A DNA stretch of 64,000 bases from positions 1 through 64,000 of the forward strand of contig DATJPE010000083.1 of NCBI GenBank assembly GCA_035506535.1, written 5' to 3'. Each line of letters begins with the position of its first letter. The first letter of the stretch is position 1. The notes under the pieces are model-generated. The model did no database searches and was not told the DNA's origin. It saw only the letters and a program-made list of their open reading frames with translations. Both the position numbers and the translations under genes were made by a program. The DNA comes from Actinomycetes bacterium. Lineage in GTDB: Bacteria > Actinomycetota > Actinomycetes > DATJPE01. This document shows positions 43,256-51,510 of the stretch, in pieces.

Positions 43256-43525
43256 ATGGTCCTGTTGCGCCGGGTCCTGGGCAGCGAGCTGCGCGCCCAG
43301 CGGCTGCGTCAGGGTCGCACCCTGCGCGAGGTGTCCGCGCAGGCGCGGGTCTCCCTCGGGTACCTCTCGGAGGTGGAGCGCGGGCAGAAGGAGGCCAGCA
43401 GCGAGCTGCTGGCGTCGATCTGCACTGCGCTGGACATCCCGATGTCGACCGTGCTGCGCTCGGTGAGCGACGAGCTGGCGGTCCACGAGGAAGCCGCGCC
43501 GTCCGTCGTGGCCTCCGCCGCCTGA
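43256..43525 (+). CDS. clgR: ClgR-type XRE family regulator
   Basis: This 89-residue protein has one Cro/C1-type [43 protein letters not shown] and [14 protein letters not shown]. The [20 protein letters not shown] segment is characteristic of ClgR, the activator of clp protease genes in actinobacteria. Its position after pgsA-cinA is also typical. It lacks a C-terminal sensor domain. The Ala/Val-rich end (APSVVASAA) resembles a Clp degron, which would fit feedback control by proteolysis (inference). Confidence 0.87.
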   Translation: MVLLRRVLGSELRAQRLRQGRTLREVSAQARVSLGYLSEVERGQKEASSELLASICTALDIPMSTVLRSVSDELAVHEEAAPSVVASAA

Positions 43526-43544
43526 CCCGTTCTGCTCCCCTCCC

Positions 43545-44096
43545 ATGGCCACCGGACCCGGTGTCCCGAGCGGTCCCTCACGCGCGGGGAACGCGATGGG
43601 TCGTACCCGGGCCGGCGCCCTGGCCGGCGCGTTGCGCAGCGTCTCCGAGCACGGCACCCGGGGCAGCAGCATGTCCGGCATCGCCGTCGCCGGCGGGATC
43701 GCGAAGGCGACGCTGTACAACCACTTCCGTACCAAGGACGAGGTGTGGGCCGCGCTGGTCGCCTCCGAGCTGGACTCCCTCGCTCGCCTCGCGGCTGACG
43801 CGCCGCTCGCCGACCGGCTGGCCGCCGTCGCGGGGGCGCTGGCAGCTCACCCGGCGCTCGTGCGCCTGCGCGCGGAGGAGCCGGACACCGTCACGGCCCT
43901 CGCGAGCATCGGTGAGGGGCCTTCGTGGGTGGCGGCTCGCGGGTACGTCGCCGCGGCCCTCGGCCCCGACGCCACGGACGCGTCCGTCGACGTGGCCCTG
44001 CGCTGGCTCGTCTCACACCTCGCCGCGCCCGGCGACGCCCACTCCCGTCACGCCGGCGCCCTGGCCCTCGCCGCCCTCACCGACCTCGCCAACTGA
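43545..44096 (+). CDS. TetR-like transcriptional regulator
   Basis: This 183-residue protein has an HTH near residues 25-65: GALRSVSEHGTRGSSMSGIA and AVAGGIAKATLYNHFRTKDE. The LYNHFRTKDEVWAALV segment is the TetR signature. The C-terminal ligand domain is Ala-rich and unassigned. The N-terminus (about 20 residues, Pro/Gly-rich) is longer than usual, so an internal ATG at 43596 (MGRTRAGAL) could be the true start. It lies 19 bases after the clgR-like gene. Its regulon is unknown. Confidence 0.8.
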   Translation: MATGPGVPSGPSRAGNAMGRTRAGALAGALRSVSEHGTRGSSMSGIAVAGGIAKATLYNHFRTKDEVWAALVASELDSLARLAADAPLADRLAAVAGALAAHPALVRLRAEEPDTVTALASIGEGPSWVAARGYVAAALGPDATDASVDVALRWLVSHLAAPGDAHSRHAGALALAALTDLAN

Positions 44097-44149
44097 AGGC
44101 CCCTGAACTGAGGGCCCCTGAGGCCCGCATCGCGTGCTCACGCATGCCT

Positions 44150-44185
44150 TCGAGGGGCTTCGCCGCAAAGGCTGAAGCCCCTCGA
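44150..44185. terminator. 12-bp perfect hairpin between convergent genes
   Basis: TCGAGGGGCTTC (44150-44161) and GAAGCCCCTCGA (44174-44185) pair perfectly around a 12-base loop. It lies between the convergent TetR and DUF7144 genes and would serve both strands. A 15-bp direct repeat (AACTGA-GGCCCCTG) just upstream includes the TetR stop. Confidence 0.6.
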
Positions 44186-44207
44186 GCCTACGAGGCCGTT
44201 GGAGACG

Positions 44208-44648
44208 TCAGACCGGTTCGCGCCGGTGCACGAACAGCGAGTGGATCACCCAGAGATCGACGACGATCAAGGTGATCGCCCAGAACGGCGCCACCGGGAT
44301 GAACGCGAAGTTGATGACGGCCTGGATGGCCACCATCACGATGCCCAGCCACCGCGCCCAAGCAGCTGCCGCGATGACCCCGAACCCGGCAATCAGCACG
44401 ACCGCGCTGACGATCAGGTGCGTCCAGCCCCAGGTCGCCGCACTCGTGTTGATCCAGTAGTTCGCCGGCTGCACGAAGAACGTACCCTTGGCGATGTACG
44501 CGATCCCCTCGAGGATCCCGAAGCACCCGGCCACGATCATCACGATCGCGGCGAGCATCGCTCCACCGGTGCCTCGCCTGCTGACCACCCTCTCATCCGT
44601 CACGACCGTGAGGTCGTTCGTCGACTGGTGGGTCAGTTGCTGCGACAT
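44208..44648 (-). CDS. DUF7144-like four-helix membrane protein
   Basis: ATG 44648 gives 146 residues, preceded by GAAGGTGAC. Four hydrophobic helices are visible: AMLAAIVMIVAGCFGILEGI, LIVSAVVLIAGFGVIAAAA, WLGIVMVAIQAVINFAFIPV and WAITLIVVDLWVIHSLFV. A hydrophilic N-terminus precedes them. The WGWTHLIVSA and WARWLGI motifs match a family of actinobacterial membrane proteins named DUF7144. The function is unknown. Confidence 0.8.
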   Translation of the reverse strand: MSQQLTHQSTNDLTVVTDERVVSRRGTGGAMLAAIVMIVAGCFGILEGIAYIAKGTFFVQPANYWINTSAATWGWTHLIVSAVVLIAGFGVIAAAAWARWLGIVMVAIQAVINFAFIPVAPFWAITLIVVDLWVIHSLFVHRREPV

Positions 44649-44852
44649 GATTGTCACCTTCTTCCGCGCAGGCCGGACGCCAGCGCAGGCGCCCCTGCCG
44701 CGCACCTACCAGTCTGGCCGCCTCGCCACCTCGTCGTGAGAGGCGAAGGTCCCTCGCGGCCCGTTCATGTGGCTGCCAGACTTGCGGCTGATGCGCCTGG
44801 AGAGCGATGGCCAACCGGTCGTCGCGGCGCCGAACCGAACAGGAGTTGACGA

Positions 44853-45176
44853 ATGGCAACTGGAGACGCGCCCGTCCTCGAGACCGTCCTGGAGATGACC
44901 GCGGTGTCGCTCGAGCACACCGAGCTGGACCCGGCCACGCTCGTGCTGGTCCGGCTGGCCGCGCTGGCGGCTGTCGACGCACCGACGGAGTCCTACCTGA
45001 TGCACGTCGGGCCGGCGGTCGACAGCGGGCTGACGCTGGACCAGGTGCAGGACGTGCTCGTCAGTGTCGCCCCGGTCATCGGCAGCGCGCGTACGGTGTC
45101 CGCGGCGGCCAAGATCGTCGAGGCGCTCGGGTTCGCCATCGCCCTCGCCGACGCGGAGGACGACGGCGCCCTGTAG
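44853..45176 (+). CDS. carboxymuconolactone decarboxylase-like small protein
   Basis: This 107-residue helical protein starts at ATG after [27 protein letters not shown], split at the loop, and GLTLDQVQDVLVSVAPVIG resemble the CMD/AhpD fold. The CxxC redox pair of AhpD is absent, with Ser/Tyr/Leu in the corresponding stretch, so peroxidase-type chemistry is unlikely. A structural or lactone-binding role is possible but unproven. It lies alone, with tandem repeats and a 47-nt palindrome directly downstream. Confidence 0.75.
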   Translation: MATGDAPVLETVLEMTAVSLEHTELDPATLVLVRLAALAAVDAPTESYLMHVGPAVDSGLTLDQVQDVLVSVAPVIGSARTVSAAAKIVEALGFAIALADAEDDGAL

Positions 45177-45181
45177 CTGCA

Positions 45182-45217
45182 GCAGTGAACGTGGCTGTAG
45201 CAGTGAACGTGGCTGTA
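45182..45217 (+). repeat. two 18-bp tandem units leading into a palindrome
   Basis: GCAGTGAACGTGGCTGTA occurs twice. A third, diverged unit (GCAATGAACGCGGCGTGC, 45218-45235) is the left arm of the 47-nt element, which suggests partial duplication of the arm. Confidence 0.75.
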
Positions 45218-45220
45218 GCA

Positions 45221-45267
45221 ATGAACGCGGCGTGCTTGCACTAGGTGTGCAACCACGCCGCGTTCAT
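45221..45267. repeat. 47-nt palindromic element, copy 3
   Basis: Arms ATGAACGCGGCGT (45221-45233) and ACGCCGCGTTCAT (45255-45267) are perfect. The centre TTGCAC-TAGG-TGTGCAA largely pairs too. The right arm supplies the TGA stop of the reverse-strand nei gene. Confidence 0.92.
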
Positions 45268-46091
45268 GGCGACCGGGGACGCGGGGCGACGGCGGGCTGG
45301 CACCGGGGGCACCAGGTCGTGACGCGCGGCGGACTGCCCTGCTCGCCGCGCGCGATCCTGGTGCCGCAGCGCCGGCAGGGGCGGCCGGCGCGGCCGTGGA
45401 CGTACGTGCCCTGGCCGCGTCGCGCGTCGCCGGTGCTCACCTGACGGACCGTGTCCCGGTTGGCGAGCAGCAGCCGGCGGGCGAGTCCGACCAGGCCCGC
45501 CAGGTCCGCGACATCGCCCACCAGGCACCAGGGGTCGAGGCCGCGCAGGAAGAGGACCTCGAGGCGATAGAGGTTGCCCAGGCCGGCGATGGCCGCCTGG
45601 TCGAGCAGCGCCACGCCGATCTCGCGGTCGGGGTCGGCGGCGAGCCGGCGGACCGCCTCCCGCAGGTGGGCGTCGTCCCAATCGTTCGCCAGCAGGTCCG
45701 GGCCGAGATGGCCGACGACGCGGGCCTCCTGCGCGGTGGGCAGCAGCTCGACGACCGGCAGGCGGTAGCCGACCGCGACTCGGCCGGGCACCTCGAGGAC
45801 CACCCGGACCTGGTGGTCCGGACCTCCCCGCCAGCGCTCGCCGGGCTTGTACAGGTGCCAGGCACCGTCCATCCGAAAGTGCGTGTGCAGGGTCAGCGGC
45901 GGCTGTGTGCCGTGGGCGGCCAGCCGAAGCAGCAGGTGCTTGCCGCGCGAGACGACCTCGAGCACGCTTCGTTCGCTGACGTCGACCGTGGCCAGGGCCG
46001 GGACGCGGAAGTCGCTGCGCACCAGGGTCCGGCCGGCGAGCGCATCGTCGAGCCGACGAGCGGCCAGCCAGACGGTGTCACCTTCGGGCAC
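45264..46091 (-). CDS. nei: Fpg/Nei family DNA glycosylase (endonuclease VIII-like)
   Basis: GTG at 46091 gives 275 residues starting PEGDTVW after the initiator. Pro2 and Glu3 are the catalytic residues after Met removal. THFRMDGAWHLYKPG, the ALLDQAAIAGLGNLYRLEVL helix-two-turn-helix and a C-terminal zinc finger (CRRCGTR to TWCPRC) define a base-excision-repair glycosylase/lyase. It overlaps the GNAT gene by 14 bases and lies downstream of lhr, a common actinobacterial lhr-nei pairing. Its TGA lies in a palindromic element, so the last residues may be element-derived. Confidence 0.94.
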   Translation of the reverse strand: MPEGDTVWLAARRLDDALAGRTLVRSDFRVPALATVDVSERSVLEVVSRGKHLLLRLAAHGTQPPLTLHTHFRMDGAWHLYKPGERWRGGPDHQVRVVLEVPGRVAVGYRLPVVELLPTAQEARVVGHLGPDLLANDWDDAHLREAVRRLAADPDREIGVALLDQAAIAGLGNLYRLEVLFLRGLDPWCLVGDVADLAGLVGLARRLLLANRDTVRQVSTGDARRGQGTYVHGRAGRPCRRCGTRIARGEQGSPPRVTTWCPRCQPAVAPRPRSP

Positions 46092-46611
46092 GGCCCACCG
46101 GGCAGCGGTAGCGCACCTCGAGGGCGTCCTCGCCGTGGACCGTGGGCAGCCCGTCGAGGACCCGCTCCGCGCCGTCGGGCGCGAACCCACGGCGGCGATA
46201 GAAGGTGTCGGCGCGGTCGTTGCCGACCAGTGCCCAGAGCCGGACCTCGGTGACGCCGCGCGCCTCGAGGTCGGCGGCGGCGACCGCCAGCAGGGCGCTC
46301 CCGTCGCCGAGGCCCCAGCGGTGCGGCAGGACGTACACCGCGTAGATCTCCGCCCGCGACTCCCCGTCGTCGTCGCGGTCCGGACCGTACGCGCAGAAGC
46401 CGGTGAGCGAGCCGTCCGCGGCACTGACCAGGGTGTGCGTGTCGCCGTGCTCGGCGAGGCGCGCCAGCCACCGCTCGGTGTCGGCGGCCTCGTCCATGGC
46501 GTCGAGGACCGAGTCCGCGAGCAGCCCTCGGTAGGCGCCGCGCCAGCTGCTGATCCGGATCCGAGCCACCGCGGCGGCGTCGGACACGGTCGCGGCACGC
46601 ACGTGGGTCAT
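46078..46611 (-). CDS. GNAT family N-acetyltransferase
   Basis: ATG 46611 overlaps the lhr stop (ATGA) and gives 177 residues. VRAATVSDAAAVARIRISSW begins the GNAT fold. AEIYAVYVLPHRWGLGDGSALL is the acetyl-CoA strand-loop-helix, and WALVGNDRADTFYRRRGFAP the C-terminal motif. The acceptor is unknown. Location between lhr and nei suggests co-expression with repair functions, which may be incidental. Its end overlaps the nei start by 14 bases in a different frame. Confidence 0.88.
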   Translation of the reverse strand: MTHVRAATVSDAAAVARIRISSWRGAYRGLLADSVLDAMDEAADTERWLARLAEHGDTHTLVSAADGSLTGFCAYGPDRDDDGESRAEIYAVYVLPHRWGLGDGSALLAVAAADLEARGVTEVRLWALVGNDRADTFYRRRGFAPDGAERVLDGLPTVHGEDALEVRYRCPVGRARR

Positions 46612-49600
46612 GCCCGAAGTCTGAGCCCGCGCGGCGTCGCGTGGAACCCGGCCCGCTCGAGCGCCTGGGCCAGGGCGGTATCGCCCCCCAGCACAGTGCT
46701 GCCGTCGGCGCGCTCCACCGCGAGACGGCCGAGCTGGCCCTCGCGCACCGCGAGGGCCAGGGCGTCGACGGCCGGCTGAAGGACGCCGGGGTCCTCCGAC
46801 CACGTGAGCAGGGACCGCCCGCCGCGCTCGACGTAGAGGACGAGCTCCCCGTCGTGGAGCACCACCAGCGCGCCCGCCTTGCGCCCAGGCTTGTGCCCGG
46901 AGGCCACCTCCTCGGGACGCTCGGGCCACGGCAGGGCCGCGCCGTAGGCGTTGGCGGGGTCGGTGGCCGCCAGGACGAGGGCGCCGACAGGCTCACGACG
47001 TTGGCTGGGAGCGGGCGCGTACGTGCGCAGCCGATCGACGGCCCCAGGCACGAAGAACTGCGCGGCGCCGAGGCCCTCGACCGCATAGCCGCGCCGAGCC
47101 CGGCCGGCCTCCTCGAAGGCGGCCAGCACTCGATAGACGGCGGCGAACCCGCCCGGGGCCCGCTCGGCGGCGACGGCCCCGCGGGTGACGACGCCGTGCC
47201 GGTCGAGCAGGGTCTCGGCGAGGGCGTGGCCGCGACGGGTCGGGTCGGCGTCGCGGTCGGGGAGCAGAGACCAGCGTCCGGAGGCGCTGGGTGGCCCGCT
47301 GCGGGCCGGCATCGCGGGGCGGCGCACGTGTCCGTAGCGCGACCGGGGCGGGCTCGGCCGCGCGCGGTGCGTGCCGCGGCCGCCGGAGACGAGGGCGCGG
47401 ACCGGCCCGAGGGTGTCGTTGGTGATCTGGCCCGACCACACCAGGTCCCACAGCACGGCGAGCAGCTCGGTGTCGTCGAGGGAGCCGACGCGGTCGGAGA
47501 GAGTACGGAAGAACAGCGCGGCCCCGTCGGCGAGCGCGGCCACGACCGCGGCGTGCAACGGGGTCGTCGTGGCCCCGGCGTCGAGCAGCGGCAGGGTCAG
47601 CGGCGCGCTCTCGGCGAGGTGCAGGGACAGCCAGCCGTCGTCCCCGGGCAGCGGGCCGTGCCCGCACCAGAGCACCTCGCCGGACGCCGTCAGCTCGTCG
47701 AGCAGGGCGGGTGCGTAGTCGCGGACCCGGGCGGGCAGGACGAGCCGCTCGAGCGCGGAGGCCGGCACCGGCGCGCCCTGCAGCTGCTCGACGACGCGCA
47801 GAAGCCCCTCCGCCCCGCGCAGCGGGCTGGTCACCTGCTGCCAGGCGGGCAGGAACCGGGCGAGGGCCACCGGCGGTACGGGCTCCGCCTCGTGCCGCAG
47901 CGCCGCCATCGACCGTCGCCGCAGCAGCCGCAGCACCTGCGCGTCGCACCACTCGGTGCCGACGCCGCCGGGCCGCAGCTCCCCCTCGACCACCCGTCCG
48001 GCGCCGAGCAGGCGCTGCAGGGCGGCGTGGACGACGGCGGGTCCCAGGCCCAGAGCGGCGGCCAGCTCACCGGTGGTGAAGGGCCCGTGGGTGCGCGCGT
48101 AGCGGGCCACCAGGTCGCCGACCGGGTCGGCGACCGGCTCCAGGAAGGCCTCGGGAACCCCGACCGGTAGGGCGACCCCCAGGGCGTCGCGCAGTCGGCC
48201 GGCGTCCTCGACGGCGGCCCAGCGCTCCTCACCGGCCAGACGTACCCGGATCACCCTGCGCGCGCCCTCGAGCTCGACCAGCCACGCTGGCTCCACCCCC
48301 CGGGCTCTCGCCTCGGTGGTCGACAGCGGCCCAAGCAGGCGCAGCAGGTCTGCCGCGTCCTCGGCGTCGCGCGCGCGGCGTCCCTCCGATCGGCGCTGCA
48401 GGTCGGCCTCGACCTCGGCGAGCGCGGTCTCGTCGAGCAACTCGCGCAGCTCGGCCTGCCCCAGCAGCTCGGCGAGCAGCCCGGTGTCGAGCGCGAGCGC
48501 GGCGGCCCGGCGCTCCGCGAGCGGGGAGTCGCCCTCGTAGAGGAACTGTGCGACGTAGCCGAACAGCAGCGAGCGGGCGAAGGGGCTGGGCTGGGCGGTC
48601 TCGACCTCGACGAGGCGTACCGTCCGCGCGTCCAGGTCGCGCATGAGCGCTGTCAGCCCCGGTACGTCGAAGACGTCCTGCAGGCACTCGCGCATCGTCT
48701 CCAGCACGATCGGGAACGAGCCGTACTCGCTGGCCACCGAGAGGAGCTGAGCGGCGCGCTGCCGCTGCTGCCACAGCGGTGTCCGGCGGTCCGGCCGACG
48801 ACGGGGGAGCAGCAGCGCCCGCGCCGCGCACTCCCGGAACCGGGCCGCGAAGAGCGCGGACCCGCCGACCTCGGCAGTGACGGTCGGCTCCACGTCGGCG
48901 GGGTCGAGCGCGACCAGCGAGGCGACGTCGGAGGCCTCGAGCAGGTCGCTCTCGGGGAGGCGTAGGACGATCCCGTCGTCGGCGTGCATCGCCTGGACGT
49001 CGACCCCGAAGCGCTCGCGGAACCGGGCGGCCAGCGCCAGGGACCACGGCGCGTGCACGGGAGCGCCGAAGGGCGAGTGGACGACGACGCGCCAGTCGCC
49101 CAGCTCGTCGCGGAAGCGCTCGACCACGATCGTGCGGTCGTCGGGCAGGTGTCCGGTGGCCTGCTGCTGCTCGCGCAGGTAGCTCGTGAGGTTGTCCGCC
49201 GCCCACTCGTCCAGCCCGGCCGCTCGTGCGCGGGCCCTCGCGTGCTCGTCGTCGAGGGCCGCCGTGGTCCGAACGAACGCCCCGACCGCGCGCCCGAGCT
49301 CGGCAGGTCGCCCGGGGCTGTCGCCCTTCCAGAAGGGAAGGCGCCCCGGCTGCCCCGGCGCGGGCGACACGAGCACCCGGTCGTGGGTGATGTCCTCGAT
49401 GCGCCACGACGTCGAGCCGAGGGTGAACACGTCGCCCACGCGCGACTCGTAGACCATCTCCTCGTCGAGCTCTCCGACCCGGGACGCCCGTTCGCCGACC
49501 AGGAACACCCCGAACAGGCCGCGGTCGGGGATCGTGCCGCCGCTGGTCACGGCCAGCCGCTGGGCACCCGGGCGGGCGGTCAGCGTCCCGCTGACCCGGT

Positions 49601-51317
49601 CCCAGACGATGCGCGGGCGCAGCTCGGCGAAGGCGTCGCTCGGGTAACGCCCGGCGAGCATGTCGAGCACGGCGTCGTACGCGCTCTGCGGCACGGTGGC
49701 GTAGGGCGCGGCGCGACGTATCAGCGTCAGCAGCTCGTCCGCCTGCCAGGCGTCCATCGCGACCATCGCCACGACCTGCTGGGCGAGAACGTCGAGGGGG
49801 TTGCGCGGGACCGACAGCGCCTCGATGCTCCCGGCCCGCATGCTCTCGGCGACGACGGCGGTCTGGACGAGGTCGCCGCGGTACTTCGGGAAGATGACGC
49901 CCTTGCTGACCGCGCCGACCTGGTGGCCTGCACGACCGATGCGCTGCAGACCGCTGGCCACGCTGGGCGGGGACTCCACCTGCACGACGAGGTCGACCGC
50001 GCCCATGTCGATGCCGAGCTCCAGGCTGCTCGTCGCGACGACCGCCGGCAGCCGGCCGGCCTTCAGGTCCTCCTCGACCAGGCGACGCTGCTCCTTGCTC
50101 ACGCTGCCGTGGTGCGCCCGGGCGACCTCGAGAGAGGCGCCGTACGTCTGGCCGGACTGGGCCATCACCTGCGCCGGGGGGCCGCCGCCGCGCCCTGGCC
50201 GGCCTCCTCCGCGCCCGGTTCCGCTGGTCGCGCTCGGCTCCTCGCTCGTGCCTCGCTGGTCACCGAGCCGCTGCGGGCTCCTGGTCGCGCTCGGCTCCTC
50301 GCTCGTGCCTCGCTCGTCACCGAGCCGCTGCGCGTGCAGCTCGTTGAGGCGCGCGCACAGCCGCTCGGCGAGGCGGCGGGAGTTGGCGAACACGATCGTG
50401 GAGCGGTGCGCCTCGACGAGGTCGAGCACCCGCTCCTCGACGTGCGGCCAGATGCTGGCGCGCTGCTCCTCGCCCGCCGCCGATCCGTGGACCTCGCCGG
50501 TGGGCGTACCGAGCTCGGCCAGGTCGGGGACGGGGACCACGACCTCGAGCTCGATCGTCTTGGCCGACGGCGGCTGCACGACCTCGACCGGCCGGGTCGC
50601 CGACAGCCAGCGGGCGACCTCCTCCACCGGTCGTACCGTCGCGGACAGCCCGATCCGTCGGGCCGGCCGCTCGAGCAGGGCGTCGAGACGCTCGAGGCTG
50701 ATCGCCAGGTGCGCGCCCCGCTTGGTCCCCGCCAGGGCGTGCACCTCGTCGACGATGACGGTCTCCACCCCCCGCAGCGACTCGCGCGAGGCCGACGTGA
50801 GGATCAGGAACAGCGACTCGGGCGTGGTGATGAGGATGTCGGGGGGCTTGCTCGCGAAGCGCCGACGCTCCTCGGCGGGGGTGTCCCCGGTACGGATCGC
50901 GACGCTGATGTCGGGCTCCGGCAGGCCGAGCCGGTGCGCCGCCTGGCGGATGCCCGTGAGCGGGCTGCGCAGGTTGCGCTCGACGTCGACGGCGAGGGCC
51001 TTGAGCGGGGAGACGTACAGCACCCGGCAACGCCGCTGGGGCTCGGCGGGTGCCGGTTCGGCGGCCAGCCGGTCGAGGGACCACAGGAAGGCCGCCAGGG
51101 TCTTGCCGGAGCCGGTGGGGGCCACGACGAGCGCGTCGCGTCCCGCGTCGATCGCGGCCCACGCCCCGGCCTGGGCCGGCGTCGGCCCCTCGAAGGCCCC
51201 GTTGAACCACGCCCTGGTGGCGGCCGAGAACCCGCCCAGCGGTTCACGGCGCGCTGCGGGACCCTCAGCGGGCGGGGGCGGCGGGCCGGCGGGCGTACTG
51301 GGGGGCGAGGAGGCCAT
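46608..51317 (-). CDS. lhr: Lhr-type large helicase
   Basis: This 1569-residue protein has full Lhr length. Walker A is APTGSGKT near residues 66-73, DEVH lies near 188 and SAT near 220. LELGIDMGAVDLVVQVESPP, QRIGRAGHQVG and ARAHHGSVSKEQR are later helicase motifs. A winged-helix and a large Lhr C-terminal region follow. Lhr helicases act 3' to 5' in DNA repair. Residues ~329-365 are an inserted repeat (GDERGTSEEPSATR twice) plus a Gly/Arg/Pro-rich stretch not expected in the core. It is coupled to the GNAT gene by ATGA. Confidence 0.93.
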   Translation of the reverse strand: MASSPPSTPAGPPPPPAEGPAARREPLGGFSAATRAWFNGAFEGPTPAQAGAWAAIDAGRDALVVAPTGSGKTLAAFLWSLDRLAAEPAPAEPQRRCRVLYVSPLKALAVDVERNLRSPLTGIRQAAHRLGLPEPDISVAIRTGDTPAEERRRFASKPPDILITTPESLFLILTSASRESLRGVETVIVDEVHALAGTKRGAHLAISLERLDALLERPARRIGLSATVRPVEEVARWLSATRPVEVVQPPSAKTIELEVVVPVPDLAELGTPTGEVHGSAAGEEQRASIWPHVEERVLDLVEAHRSTIVFANSRRLAERLCARLNELHAQRLGDERGTSEEPSATRSPQRLGDQRGTSEEPSATSGTGRGGGRPGRGGGPPAQVMAQSGQTYGASLEVARAHHGSVSKEQRRLVEEDLKAGRLPAVVATSSLELGIDMGAVDLVVQVESPPSVASGLQRIGRAGHQVGAVSKGVIFPKYRGDLVQTAVVAESMRAGSIEALSVPRNPLDVLAQQVVAMVAMDAWQADELLTLIRRAAPYATVPQSAYDAVLDMLAGRYPSDAFAELRPRIVWDRVSGTLTARPGAQRLAVTSGGTIPDRGLFGVFLVGERASRVGELDEEMVYESRVGDVFTLGSTSWRIEDITHDRVLVSPAPGQPGRLPFWKGDSPGRPAELGRAVGAFVRTTAALDDEHARARARAAGLDEWAADNLTSYLREQQQATGHLPDDRTIVVERFRDELGDWRVVVHSPFGAPVHAPWSLALAARFRERFGVDVQAMHADDGIVLRLPESDLLEASDVASLVALDPADVEPTVTAEVGGSALFAARFRECAARALLLPRRRPDRRTPLWQQRQRAAQLLSVASEYGSFPIVLETMRECLQDVFDVPGLTALMRDLDARTVRLVEVETAQPSPFARSLLFGYVAQFLYEGDSPLAERRAAALALDTGLLAELLGQAELRELLDETALAEVEADLQRRSEGRRARDAEDAADLLRLLGPLSTTEARARGVEPAWLVELEGARRVIRVRLAGEERWAAVEDAGRLRDALGVALPVGVPEAFLEPVADPVGDLVARYARTHGPFTTGELAAALGLGPAVVHAALQRLLGAGRVVEGELRPGGVGTEWCDAQVLRLLRRRSMAALRHEAEPVPPVALARFLPAWQQVTSPLRGAEGLLRVVEQLQGAPVPASALERLVLPARVRDYAPALLDELTASGEVLWCGHGPLPGDDGWLSLHLAESAPLTLPLLDAGATTTPLHAAVVAALADGAALFFRTLSDRVGSLDDTELLAVLWDLVWSGQITNDTLGPVRALVSGGRGTHRARPSPPRSRYGHVRRPAMPARSGPPSASGRWSLLPDRDADPTRRGHALAETLLDRHGVVTRGAVAAERAPGGFAAVYRVLAAFEEAGRARRGYAVEGLGAAQFFVPGAVDRLRTYAPAPSQRREPVGALVLAATDPANAYGAALPWPERPEEVASGHKPGRKAGALVVLHDGELVLYVERGGRSLLTWSEDPGVLQPAVDALALAVREGQLGRLAVERADGSTVLGGDTALAQALERAGFHATPRGLRLRA
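50224..50332 (-). repeat. 52-bp unit repeated in tandem inside lhr
   Basis: Bases 50224-50275 and 50281-50332 are identical except one position, with a period of 57 bases. On the coding strand each reads RLGDERGTSEEPSAT or RLGDQRGTSEEPSAT. The length preserves the lhr frame. Confidence 0.92.
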
Positions 51318-51387
51318 GGTGCCCCCATCCTGCCTCCCCCCTCCGACACCCCGCCCCGCTCACCTACCCCTCCACGCTCACCCGCCC

Positions 51388-51421
51388 CGCTCGCTCACCC
51401 ACCCCGCTCGCTCACCCACCC
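51388..51421 (+). repeat. 17-bp tandem repeat upstream of lhr
   Basis: CGCTCGCTCACCCACCC occurs twice in a row, with degenerate copies before it. It lies in the 193-base gap between lhr and the secreted propeller gene. The same gap holds a 47-nt palindrome. Confidence 0.7.
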
Positions 51422-51444
51422 CATCGGGGTCCCCGTCTTCCCGA

Positions 51445-51491
51445 ATGAACGCGGCGTTCAGTCGGACCTATTGGAGGAACGCCGCGTTCAT
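51445..51491. repeat. 47-nt palindromic element, copy 4
   Basis: Arms ATGAACGCGGCGT (51445-51457) and ACGCCGCGTTCAT (51479-51491) are perfect. The 21-base centre differs from the other copies and pairs only weakly. It lies 19 bases from the end of the propeller gene. Confidence 0.92.
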
Positions 51492-51510
51492 TCGAAAGGG
51501 ATGGGGGTGG

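Noticed and set aside
44853-45176. AhpD-like alkylhydroperoxidase
   Set aside because: The CxxC redox motif is absent, so only a general CMD-like fold is claimed.
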